From assembly GCA_021292165.1 (NCBI GenBank), contig CM037877.1:106639858-106703857 (forward strand): a DNA stretch of 64,000 bases. The letters run 5' to 3'. The notes beneath the pieces were generated by a model. The model saw nothing but the letters and a program-made list of their open reading frames with translations, was not told the DNA's origin and made no database searches. Position numbers and translations under genes: made by a program. This stretch comes from Shinisaurus crocodilurus (lineage: Eukaryota; Chordata; Lepidosauria; Squamata; Shinisauridae). Position 1 is the first letter of the stretch. Every line of letters begins with the position of its first letter. Positions 20,038 to 30,954 of the stretch are shown here, piece by piece.

Positions 20038-20066
20038 TGAGTGAGAGAGAGAGAGAGAGAGAGAGA
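20007..20066. repeat. Compound (TG)n(GA)n microsatellite, unit 2
   Basis: Allele of the 6935-6998 structure with an intervening GTGAGTGAG step. Confidence 0.95.
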
Positions 20067-20122
20067 CATACACACATACACACACAATGTCCTGGACCAC
20101 CACAAAGTCCTGGAAAGCCACT

Positions 20123-20422
20123 AGGTACACAGCTAGGCCATTGTGCAGGATGCAAAATGGTGGCCAGACTGCTAACACAGTTGCTCCTGCCACTGCTGCA
20201 ACTTGTAGTAGCAGGAAAGAAAAAAAAATAAGGAAAAAAGAAAAGAAAAGGGAAGCTGTGTGTTCCTCCTGCTCCACCCCTGAAAAACTGTTGGTGAATT
20301 TCTCCTCCCCCTGACAAAATTTGGTGAAACCATCCCCATATTTCTCTGCTCAGATAGGGTGAAGAATTTTGAGATGCCACTTGTGCACAGCTCAGATAGA
20401 TAGATGGATAATTGGATAGATG

Positions 20423-20461
<39 letters not shown>
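20123..20461 (+). repeat. Interspersed repeat plus (GATA)n, unit 2
   Basis: Counterpart of 7221-7515. 20123-20396 is the repeat shared with 40341-40590 and 49836-50096; 20397-20461 is a GATA/GATG tetranucleotide run, longer than in unit 1. Confidence 0.7.
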
Positions 20462-20482
20462 GCCTGATGTTGGAGCATCTTT

Positions 20483-20656
20483 CATAGATTTTCATAGATC
20501 ATAGAGTTGGAAGGAGCCTACAAGGCTATCGAGTCCAACCCCCTGCTCAATGCAGGAAACTAGAGGAGGGGTCTCCCATCCAAGTAACAACCAGGCTTGA
20601 CCCTGCTTAGCTTTCCACACTCAGACAAGCTGAGCCAGCGTAAGCCACAGCCTGTA
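20483..20656 (-). mobile_element. 5S rRNA-headed SINE, unit 2-specific
   Basis: Same chimeric SINE as 3775-3953. It interrupts a sequence that is continuous in unit 1 (GGAGCATCTTTTTACAGG near 7530), so it inserted after the duplication. The 5S-like internal promoter blocks are readable on the minus strand. Confidence 0.85.
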
Positions 20657-21139
20657 TACAGGTAAAATAGGAAAGGAGAAATAATATACTAGTGGGATAG
20701 CTTTGAGGTTCATCAGATTAAAAAAAAAGAAAAGAAAGATAACTGCCAGGCAGCCTGATCTTTTAGATGGACTTCAGTTCATTTGCCACAACAAAAGCAG
20801 TAATTTGCCTTGCTGCACCTATATCTTAAGGACCAAGTCAGAGAAACTTTGCACCACTTGGCAAGTGATATGATAAGATTCCAGTCACATGACCCTGCCA
20901 GAGCATGGCTTCGACTGGAAAATACTCAGCTTGGATCAAGGGGAGTCATGTAACAGTAACTGGCATGTCCCGAGGGCTGCACAGTATGGTTTCCAGCAGG
21001 CCACTGCAACTGGGCACTTGCAATGGTGTGCCAACAGCCAATTCACACAAAGCTCAACATGCACCAGTGGTAATTACATGGCCCCTCTCAGCGTGTACTG
21101 CTGGGGCTGGAACCCTTGGGTTCGGATTTCACCTATGAC

Positions 21140-21264
21140 CAGGGAAGGCTGGTGACCCCTATTTCAGCGGGGCTCCATTTCCACGACAGGTTTTGCAGGT
21201 CTCATTTGGAGCTTCGTAGGAGCTATCCATGGTGCTGAACTCCATCCCCAAAATAAGTTCACCA
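21140..21264. mobile_element. Left half of hAT-type hairpin MITE
   Basis: Matches 8028-8152: the left arm and part of the loop are present, preceded by the CCTATGAC octamer (21132-21139). The right arm is absent; unit 2-private sequence begins at the loop. Confidence 0.8.
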
Positions 21265-22141
21265 CAATGGAGTTGCACGGGTCATCATTTTCCTATAGGC
21301 ACTATTTGTTCCAAATTCCTTAAGGTAGCTGTCCGCTGTTTGGAATCCCTTGGAATCCCAGCTCCCCCAGGACTCCCAGCTCCCCTGGGACTGCACAATG
21401 AAATCCCTGCTGTCCTGGGACTACACAGTGAAATCCCTGCTTCCCCCCCCCCAGGACTGCACAATGAAAACCCAGCTTCCCCCCCCCAGGACTATGCAAC
21501 ATTGAATTCCCTGCTTCCCCCCCCCGCCGTACCACACAATGAAATCCCTGCTCCCACCCCCCGACTACACAATCAAATCCCTGCTCCCCCTCTGGGACCA
21601 TACAACAATGAATTCCCTGCTGCCCCCCCCCCCCCAGGACCACACAATGAAATCCCTGCTCCCCCCCGGACTACACAATGCTGTTGCACGGGTTGTCATT
21701 TTCCTATAGGCACTGTTTGTTCGAAATTCCCCCCCACCCGGTGTAGGCCCCGGCTGCGGTTCATGTGAACATTCTGTTTGGATGTAGGAGAGATTTGCAT
21801 ATCCGTTGCTGATTGGTCCCCTGTGGCAGTGCATATCAGCATTCTAAATGCTGTTGGAACGATTTGCATAACCGCTCCTGAATGGCCCCTGCGAGCATTC
21901 CAAGTGATGTCATTGGCTGTCATCTATTTTGGGCCATACAGGCGCGGCGAGGGTTTTTCAGAGATTTTATCCCACCAGTCTTTGTCCTGGGGTGATGGGG
22001 AGTATACGTGCCAAGTTTGGGGTGGATCAGTACCGCGTAGGAGCCAATGCGACGCACGCAAACCCCCGCACGGACACATGTACGTATGTACAAACGGACG
22101 GACAAACATTCACTTTTACATAGTAGATATATATATATATC
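21265..22141. repeat. Unit 2-private segment with minisatellite
   Basis: 21340-21682 holds about nine tandem units of roughly 34-40 bp built on ACACAATGAAATCCCTGCT plus a C-run of variable length. It is bracketed by 48-bp direct repeats starting GTTGCACGGGT (21272-21319 and 21683-21730). The 179-residue frame across it is a by-product of the repeat. 21731-22141 continues into a segment ending in ACAAACATTCACTTTTACATAG and TA repeats, a tail style seen in some transposons. Confidence 0.7.
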
Positions 22142-22596
22142 TAGGGATGTGTCACGCACCTTTGGGGGGGCTCAGTTCTCCACCGGCTCAGCTCTCCGCG
22201 GCGGTGGCCCCCCGTGTTCGATCTTCAGCTTGAGCTGCCAGCGCCAGCTGAGCCGGTCGGTCCCCTGTCGCATCACTTCCGCCGCGGCCGGCGCGCTGGA
22301 CCCCCGTGCTATGTTTTTGGTGGGGGGAATCAGGGCAACAGGGCTTAAACAGCCCTGTTGCCCTGGTTTCCCCTGCCAAAAACATAGTGCGGGGGTCCAG
22401 CGCGCCGGAGCAGGGTCATGTCGCGTCACTTCCACTGCGCCGGAAGTGATGCGATGGGACCAGCGTGAGCGGTGTGGGTGGAGAGCCACGGAGAGCCAAG
22501 CCAGCGAGCCGCCACCCGGCCTCAGATAGGAGGGCGCTAGCCGGATTGAGAGTTCAGTCCCACTCGGCCCACGCGAGGCAAAAGGTAACATCCCTA
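22142..22596. mobile_element. Palindromic foldback element, copy 2
   Basis: Ends TAGGGATGTG and AACATCCCTA are inverted repeats. The centre is a long hairpin (about 22288-22409: GCGCGCTGGACCCCCGTGCT paired with its complement around CAGGGCAACAGGGC), and outer arms TCGCATCACTTCCG and CGGAAGTGATGCGA also pair. It sits between a TA run and an AC run. Same family as 4621-4961 and 31491-32054. Confidence 0.75.
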
Positions 22597-22680
22597 CGAC
22601 ACACACACACACACACACACGATGGGGGGGGGACTGGGAGAAGGGAGGTGATCTCAAAACAAAAACAAAACGTATCAGTA

Positions 22681-23677
22681 TTTCATATATTACACAATAA
22701 ATGGAGAAGCCCCTGCATACACAAAATGCAGTATATTGTGAAAACACAGAAACATCCCAGTTCATGTGTTACTGGAATAGTAACTCATGGTGGAAAGGGC
22801 AGTGAGGCTGTGTGTTTCACCCTGCCCCAAAGTTACACCACCACCCCCATCACTGTGTTCAGGGAGCTCCTTTTGCAATATAGAACCGTAACAAAGCGGG
22901 GATCTAATTTGCATGGGAGCCTCCATGAGTCGGAGCCCCCTCCCTTGCTTCAGAGATGATGGGGAATACGGTGACAGTGAGGTTGGGAGGAGCGCTGCAG
23001 CTTTGGAGACAGGTCTAAATGCCTGGCTTCTTTCATCAGACACCCCATTCATACAAGTAATGCATGAGTAGGGATAATGAATATTGCAATATCCAGTTGC
23101 AATATTGCATCGCTATCTTAGGGATGGTGGGTGAGATAGTGGTGGGCGATCCTCCCACTACCCGACTCGCTGGCGTGCTCAGTGAGCGCTGCTGCCGTGC
23201 CTGCCAAGCCAGACCGAAAGCACGCGTCAGCCAAGACACTCGCCGGACTTCTGGATTCCCTCCAGACTTCAAGCACCCCCTGAGCACCTAAACACCACTG
23301 GAGGAAACATTGATGGTGAGAAGCAAGCTGGGAGGGGAGGAGCATGTGTGTGGGGGGTGGGGGAACTGGCCAGACAATGAAGTTCACCAAACGAAGACTC
23401 CACCAATAGAAACAGAGCTAAGCAACACCAAAGAATCTGCAAAAATCTCACCTAGCAGAGTTGACTAATATTTTGTTTCCTTCTTCTCTAGTATCTCTTT
23501 TTCACTCCACTCTGAGGTCGTCTCTGGCCTCCTTTTCTCCTCATGTCTCTTGCCTTTCCATTAAGGGTCCATGTCTCTTGAACTGCTGGGGATAAGCTAC
23601 ATTCTGACTGAGCATTTTGATGACCTCACAATCACAGACACAAACACCCGAGCTCATAATGCTGCCATTAGTAGTGG
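22681..23677. other. Far-end block shared by both units (unit 2 copy)
   Basis: Counterpart of 11219-12223. The signal-peptide-like small minus frame is at 23269-23451, and an overlapping minus frame at 23118-23390 is shifted relative to unit 1 near its end. No proven exon. Confidence 0.35.
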
Positions 23678-24123
23678 TAGTAGACAGGGAGGGGAAAAAG
23701 CCCAGGAGTAGAAACAGCAAACAGAGCCAAGGCAAAAGGGCTGAACCGGTAGATGAATAAAGGTATTTATTAAAGACTGTGTAAATTGCCAACGCGTTTC
23801 AAGCCTAAGTTCTTCCTCAGGGCAATTCTCTTTTCCCAGGATCCATAGAAAGCACGGATATTCACCCCTTGAATATCCATGCTTTCTATGGAGGCAGAGT
23901 GTAAAGGCTATCTTTGGGTGAATGCAAACTAGTGGTGTAAAACAACATTCATAATTATGTATTATCAAAATGGACAGAAATAATAATAAATAAATAAAGT
24001 ATCACCTGGCAGCATAAGAGGCCAGGAGCCAGCATCTCACATGATGCAACCCCCCCCCCCCCGAAAACCTGAAGTTCACTTTTGCAACATAGGCTTTGAG
24101 CAGAAGCATCAAATGGAAAGCAA
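23678..24123. other. Flank beyond unit 2, with a short inverted repeat
   Basis: CATAGAAAGCACGGATATTC and GAATATCCATGCTTTCTATG (23847-23893) pair to form a near-perfect hairpin. Upstream, AACGCGTTTCAAGCCTAAGTT and TTCCTCAGGGC recall motifs found near ends of some Penelope- or DIRS-like elements, but this is not secure. Confidence 0.35.
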
Positions 24124-24125
24124 TA

Positions 24126-24373
24126 CAGTCATGCCTTGGATTGAGAGCATAATTCGTTCTGGAGACATGCTTGTAATCCAAAACACTCTTATATCAAAAC
24201 AACCCCCCCAAAAAATGTGTACAGAGATTTTTAATTTAAGCCATACTACAGTACTTGTATTGCAAGATGTCGCTTGTATATCAAGTAAAAAAAAATTAAA
24301 TAAATATTTAAAAAATTTGCTTGTCTTGCAAAATGCTCTCAAACGTAGTTACTTGCAATCCAAGGTATTACTG
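24126..24373. mobile_element. TA-flanked MITE, CAGTAATACCTTG family
   Basis: 248 bp, closest to 10967-11216. TA at 24124-24125 and 24374-24375. Starts CAGTCATGCCTTGGATTG, ends CAATCCAAGGTATTACTG. Confidence 0.9.
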
Positions 24374-24375
24374 TA

Positions 24376-26505
24376 TTCTGAACCCACTGAAGCCTCGTAG
24401 TTTTACAATCACTGACTTTCAACATGGTGTAGAATTTCACAAACACAATGAAATGACAATTCAAAGAAAACTCTGATACTAACTCTCTATTCAGATTCTC
24501 AAGTAAAGCAAGTTGATTGTGGGAAACTGAAAAAAACAATAGTTCCTGCTGCTTGCAGAGTGAATGTGCCTTTACACGTGGTGGGTTACGTGATATGGAC
24601 ATGCCCCCATTCCCACTAATTTATGCGGGGTTCACAGGCTGCCATTGACAGAGGAAACACCAAAGGGCACTGTGGCTAAAGGAGTTATCTCCGCTGTGCT
24701 GCATTTCCCTGAGATACCAGCAAGCCATTGTGATCTAGATGTTATTTCAATGGGTCTATACTAAGCATGACTAAGACTGGGTCCATCTCTTCATGTTTTA
24801 GCATAAACCCTGCAATCCTATGCACTCTTAAATAAATACATCTCATTTAGTTCAGTGGGTTATCTGTATATATACCTACCAGCTGAGAATAACACTTCAT
24901 ATGTATGATGTGGGCTCTAGTCACAACAGCTTATGCCACAATAATTCTATTAGTCCTTAAGATACCACAAGACTCTTTGTTGTTTTCATGCCAGTAGGTA
25001 ATTTTTGCACTATTTTCCAGTGTTAGGAAACATTTAAAGCCCTCTGCTCTAAACAGATGTCCTTCAGCCTCTAAACGAAGCCCTGGTGGGTAATTAACAA
25101 ACACTTTCCCATCTGATTCTCTAAAGTTGTTCCTTCTCTATAGTCTAAAATGCTTCATTGCTTCTGCTTCTATATAAAAGCCTTGATGACTCAATAAACA
25201 GGTAAGGAAAATAACTAACATTTTGTAAAAAAAAATCTCTTCTTGCACATTGACACAGTTACACACACACACATACACACACACACTTTTCCACTCTTGA
25301 GTGCCTCCAGTTACTGTTTTGGGAAATGAAAAGTCTAATTATTTTGGTTTGTGACTACTGCTCTCAAGCTGGATTGGACTGGCAGAGTGCTGAGGGCAAA
25401 GAGAGAATACTTGCGACTTTTCTGATTAAGATATTTGCCTGAAGTTGTTTGTATGGTGAGGGGGAGGGTTAATGGTAGCCATGCTACAAAAAATGAAGAT
25501 AGCCAGCAGAGTCTGGCTGATAAACATGAACATTTTCAGCACCCAGGGTTTTAAACTTGTTGCTAATTAGCTTGCTGCAAACACCACCACACACACAAAC
25601 ATTTTGCTGCTGAGAACGACAGCAGTCTGTAGTTTTTAACAAGGCTTGGGCTGTAATGTCTTGTCAAGTGAAATAATAGCCCCCACATAGTGTAGTTTTT
25701 GAACCAATGTCAGGAATGAAACCTGATGCACAACATTGCCTGTCACTTGAACTAGTGCACATAATCATGGAGAGAGAGAATGAACAGCCTCAGCAAAACC
25801 ATCATGCTACTGCCCAGTTGCTTTAACGTTACGCCCCAGGATAGTATTTGTACATGAAGTCACAGAACTTAACGGAGCAGGAAGCCAAAGCTACTTTCAG
25901 CTTAACCATGGGGCACAGATGAGACACCAGAATATTCATGGAAGATAAAATGCCCACTGTTGATCATGCAGAATGACCAACACCCGATTTCTTCTCTGTT
26001 TCACAGAGATTAGCATTCACCTTTAAAAAACAAAAAAGTGGGCTGAAAGGAGACAGCTGGAAAATGAATTCATTCTTTCAGAGTCATCTGATCACCCAAC
26101 AGGGCAATTCCATACATGTCTACTCAGAAGTACCGGTAAGCCCCACTGAGTTCAATTTGATTTACCCCCAGGCGAAGTGTGTATAGGATTGCAGCCTAAA
26201 TGAATACACATTCGTGTTGGTTAAAGAATGATGTGCAGGAAAGAACTAGGTTCTCTGCGGACTGAATTCCCATTAGCAAGCTGCAGAACTGTGCAGCCTT
26301 GCCTCGTTATTTATTAATTTAATGCAGGTATCTACAGCCTGCCCTTCAAAAAACAACAACAACCAAACACTTTCTCAGGGCAGCTTACATGGCATGATAC
26401 AACATTAATACAATTATGAAACACAGATAAAGACAAACATATAAAAACTGAACCAGCAAAGGCAGGACAGTGAAAATGTCATACACACACACACACACAC
26501 ACACA
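24376..26505. other. Intergenic or intronic, no gene seen
   Basis: A/T-rich, largely free of the repeats listed here apart from AC runs (25261-25286, 26483-26508) and a LINE-like A-rich tail near 26306-26400. No coding evidence. Confidence 0.45.
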
Positions 26506-26513
26506 CACTAGAG

Positions 26514-26620
26514 CAGTGTTCTCCAACCTTGAGTCTCCAGATGTTTTTGGCCTACAACTCCCAGCATGCCCCAGCCAGCATAGCCCAAAACATCTGGAGA
26601 CCCAAGGTTGGAGAACACTG
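26514..26620. mobile_element. Palindromic hAT MITE with 8-bp duplication
   Basis: 107 bp, CAGTGTTCTCCAACCTTG ... CAAGGTTGGAGAACACTG. CACTAGAG at 26506-26513 and 26621-26628 is a perfect 8-bp duplication, identical in sequence to that of 16194-16329. Confidence 0.92.
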
Positions 26621-26639
26621 CACTAGAGCTAAATGTTTC

Positions 26640-29600
26640 AACTTCCGCTCTCATCAGTAGCTGTGATGTTAAATGGATACAAAGAGTGGCTGTTTGGAAT
26701 GCTGGGGGATGAAAATTCCTAAGGAGAAAAAAAAGCCACAGAGGTATATGAGTGGTATAAAGTTTATGAATTGTCCTCCAGACCATATGGACTAAGAGTT
26801 CTGAGTCAGTAGATCCGGACATTTTCCTTTCTGTCAAGCATGTCAGTGTCCTTAGTTGGTTCTGGGAGACCATGTGAAGGTGAGTTAAAACGTCTTGCAA
26901 CAGGCTGCTCTAGTTTTGGGTAAGAATCACAGATTTGTGGTTATGGAATCTTGTTCTTAGGTCCGTTGCCGTTTTTCCTACATATTGCATGATGTGACAA
27001 CCCTTTTAAAAAATTGAATTAAATAAATCACATTAGTGGAAGTGCATGTTACTGATTGTAATGCAATGAGTGTTGTTAGTGATTGTGTTCCTAAAAGAAG
27101 TGGTTTCTTGGAGGTAACTGCAGGTAATGCAACATGTTGATTTAAGACCTTGCTTTGAGATAATGGAGAACAGATAAGTTGGTAAATGATCACTATCAGT
27201 TAACCAGTTTCTTTTCTTTGAGACTTAGTGATTGAACTGGAGTGGCCCCCTGGTATTGGTCTGTGATTACATGGTATGTGATGGTCATGCATCTTTCCTG
27301 CCCTATTACAGTCAGGTTGAGAGCTTGCAGGGTACAGAAAAAAGCTTGAATGGGCTTTGGCTGGGGTGAGATTTGTCTGGCACCAGCAGCATGCATTCAG
27401 TTTCAAGCAAAAGATGTCAAGTTCCAGGCAGCAGGATTCAGAAAGTCACGTTCTTTAGGACCTGGGAGAGTTCCCACATCAGAGATGTTCTAAGCTGATG
27501 TAAGCATCTAGTGGTCTAAGCTGACGTAAGAATCTAAATTCCAAAACAGCCTGCTGAGTTCCTGCCACTTAAGGGGGGGTACACAAGACCCCATCCACAC
27601 ATTGAATGTGTGGAGGAGGTGCACAGGGCTGATTAGGCTAGCCCCACTCATTGCCATCACTGTGCAATACTGCCACACTTCCCTGACAAACATCTGTTTG
27701 ATATTCATCATGTGTATAGATGTACATGTGGAGAGCTCATACATATGAGGTGGGACCCTGATTGACCTACAACACTTGCCAGCTAATGTCAAAGGTAAAT
27801 TGGGGGGGGGGGCATTGGTGTGTAGTGACAGTTGTGGGCAGGGTTAGCCCCCATGGCTCTGTGACCCCGTCTGCATGTTCATTCAAGAAGTGGAGGGGGT
27901 CATGTGTACCTACCTCTGGCCAAGAGATTACAGTGCAATGAAGGAATGTGTGTGATTGGTGGATGTTAGAGCTGCAGATTCTGAGGCATCCGATTCCTTT
28001 GTGAAATGGGATCCCTGGCCTCTCAGAGGCAGAAGCAAGCATCAAGGACTGGGTGGCTAGTTCTCCCTTGGGAGGCAAACTTGTGTCTATTGCAGGGTTG
28101 GGCACTGGTAGATCTCTGGGCAATTTGCAGTAGATTTGCATCTGTTTCTCACTCCCAATTGCCTAACAATAGCAAAAAACGAACCCCTCCACACCCACAT
28201 GCACTGCAATAAAAGAAAAGAAAATAGATTGCTGGAAAAGAATGCTTTGGGAGAAACCGGGCATGATTTTTTGTGTGAAAGGACTTGTAAGCTGGGTTTT
28301 GATACTGTGCACAAATCCGTGGGTTAAGCTTCTGCTCAGAAACTCCCTGTTTCTTAATTCTTAGCATGTGTCCAATTGGCTCTGCTTGGTGGATCTCAGG
28401 GTTTGAGAAAAAAAAAGAAATTCCACAAGTCTGAAGTCTGCCCAAGGCAGATTCTTGACCCACATATGTAGAACCCCTTGATCCTGGACCTGGAATTACT
28501 GTCTGAGGCATGTGGGATCTAGGGCATGATCTCTTCCCCACCTTCCCTTCCAACAGCGGGGTGGTATAGAAATGAAATGAAATAAATTAAATAAATACAA
28601 CACACACTGGCCCCAGATCTGAATGCAGCCTTTTATACAGCCTTTCTTGTAATTTGTTGATACATCCATGTGTGGACTTCTTTGGAGCTGCATATTTCAA
28701 TAGAAGTCTTCGCTTTTTCTTCAGACCGGGCGCATATGCTCACAGTACAGATGCTGACATCACGAGCCATCTTCCCCACACCCGTAATCTTCTGGGTGCA
28801 CTCAAGAACACAGCCTACTAGCATCGTTCCCAGGAATGCAGCCAGCCAGCCAGCCAGCCTAGAACAGCCAAGCCACAACTTGAAGTGGTGGCAAAGCTTG
28901 TGCTCTTTGGGATAAAAAGTAAAATCTTCAGGCAACCTTATATTAAAAGATAAGACAACCACCACAACCCTGAAACATTGTAGAATTCCACCCTCCAGAA
29001 GATTGGATTCATCTTCTGGGGGTATTTTTTACCCCACCAGCCAAAATGTATGAAAATCACTGGGACCAAATAACTCAGCCCAATTTTGACACACATACAA
29101 ATAAAAAAAATGCACAAAAATTAAAATTAAGCTCGAATTGTAAGTACTACGTTGCCCATTTTCTCTTTTTAAATTTGACCTTTGTGTGTCCATTGAATGA
29201 TGCACCCGTATGGATCTACATCATGGGCGGCCCAAACCAATGTGGCTGCACGTGACCCTCCGAACGTGCAGGATTACGGGCAGGAGGAGTATGGAGGCGA
29301 AGGTCCCCTCCACGCTTCTCCTGCCTTGCAAAAGACTGAGGCGGCGGCCAATTTTGCCCATCCCAGTCTTTTGCCCTGGAGCACGAGGGAGAGAGGCTGA
29401 GGCACCGCCAGGCTATGTCGTATGCTAGTGGAGCCTCTCTCCTCTCCTCTCCTCCACTCCCCGCCCCCCAGAATGCCCACAGACCTCTGGCTCTGGGGTC
29501 AGCCTTACGACCTTGGAGCCACAGCCAGCATGGTTCTTTCCACACTGGCTGCCAGGGCAGAGGGAGGGTGCTCCAAAGTTGGAGTCCCAGCTCCGACCTC

Positions 29601-30365
29601 AAGAGCGCGTTTCCGAGGTCGGAGCTGGGACTCTGACCTCTCCTATGGCCATCTAGACTCTGTCTAGCAGCCATAGGATTGTGCCCTAAAGCACTGAAAA
29701 GTCATTGCCTGTCTTGTGACTACCAGCCACATAAAATACGGATGTGTAGGAAAAAAATGTTCCAGATTCCAGGAAAAGTCTGGGAGGTTGAGTGAAGCAT
29801 AGGAATAAGGAGCAGTACTAGTGTGTGTAACCCCCTTACTCACAATTAGCACACTTCAGATGTCCCATGGCTGTTAAGATGCAGTTAGACCTGTTCTTAA
29901 ATCTGCAAACACATACTTATACCAGGGGCCGCGAAGGGAATTGCCTATTTCCTTAAATGTCAATAAGCAATTCCTCCAGATTTCACTCAACAGTCAAATC
30001 TGATTATATCATCCTTTATAACAGTTTTTAAACCAGAAAAAAATATCAAAACTGAAGAAGGAAAAGACCCCCTAATAGCTGGGATAGCGTTAGCCACATG
30101 TCTACTGCATTAAGTGTGTTCTGTTTAGCCACCGTCTAAACACACAGGGAAGGATCATAACCAGTCCACATACAATATGTTGTGCAGGCCCGCCATATTT
30201 TATAACTCCTTCTAGCAGTGAACTAAGTTGGTGAGTGCTGACAGGATTGTAAGCCAAAATGGGGCCACTGAGAAAAAGAGGGAGGTATCAGCATACTTTG
30301 GGAAACCCCCAAGTTTGCAGCAGTAGAAAAAAATAATAATCTTTAGGCAAAACAACCAAAGGGTG
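26640..30365. other. Mostly unassigned sequence
   Basis: No gene recognised. 28550-28600 has a GGGGTGGTATAGAAATGAAAT tail with AATAAATA, like a LINE/SINE 3' end. 29571-29637 is a strong inverted repeat (AGTCCCAGCTCCGACCTC paired with its complement around a GC-rich loop) inside a GC-rich 29225-29670 block. The short frames throughout lack recognisable domains. Confidence 0.4.
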
Positions 30366-30368
30366 CAA

Positions 30369-30600
30369 AGAGCCACTGTAGTGTAATGGTTAGAGTGTTG
30401 GACTGGGTCTCTGAAGATCCAGGTTCTAGTCCCCACTTGGCCATGAAGCCCACTGGGTGACTTTGGACAAGCCATGGACTCTCAACCTAACCTACCTCAC
30501 AGGATTGTTGTGAGGGTAAGATGGAGAGGAGGAGGAGGGTTATGTAAGCCACCTTGGGTTCCTTGCAGGAAAAAGGGCAGAATAAAACAGAGTGTCTGTG
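30369..30600 (+). mobile_element. tRNA-derived SINE (Sauria type)
   Basis: Full set of blocks: GAGCCACTGTAGTGTAATGG, GGTTCTAGTCCCC, GTGACTTTGGAC, CCTACCTCACAGGATTGTTG, CTTGGGTTCCTTGCAGG. The tail is short (AGAATAAAAC). Confidence 0.85.
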
Positions 30601-30954
30601 TCTGTTGGGGAAAGCACACTGTGTGTTTTGTGGGGCAGAGGGGAAATGGAATGGAGTGTCTCTGAAGAAGGCATGGTTGGTTAGCTGGCTGGGACACTGA
30701 ATTGGAGCCCTCCACATTGCAACATTTTGTTCCAGGTCCCACTCATTTGGCAGCCAATAGCATTTAGTATTTGACTCCTACTTGGCATCATTCATTACTA
30801 ATAGGAACTGTGACTTCAAACCATGGATTAGACTGTGAGAACCAGATTCCATGCCCCATTCTCTAACCCAAGCCTTAGGAACATGTCATATATTTGGGTA
30901 ATATGTGTATGCATCCTGTGTGTAAAACAGAAATACCTTCAAATTAAATTGTGT

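Larger units (their letters stand above)
17453..23677. repeat. Segmental duplication unit 2
   Basis: Direct paralogue of 2337-12223, carrying the open TOPORS-like gene. It lacks the unit 1 insertions. Private features are a 5S-SINE (20483-20656), a minisatellite-bearing segment (21265-22141) and a foldback element (22142-22596). The last two replace the counterpart of about 8155-10870. Confidence 0.9.

Noticed and set aside
20395..20461. CRISPR-like regular repeat (GATA run)
   Set aside because: Simple tetranucleotide microsatellite without spacers, in a vertebrate sequence.
21229..21768. 179-residue Pro-rich plus-strand frame
   Set aside because: It is the translation of a C-rich minisatellite with variable unit length; there is no domain, and the unit 1 locus lacks it.
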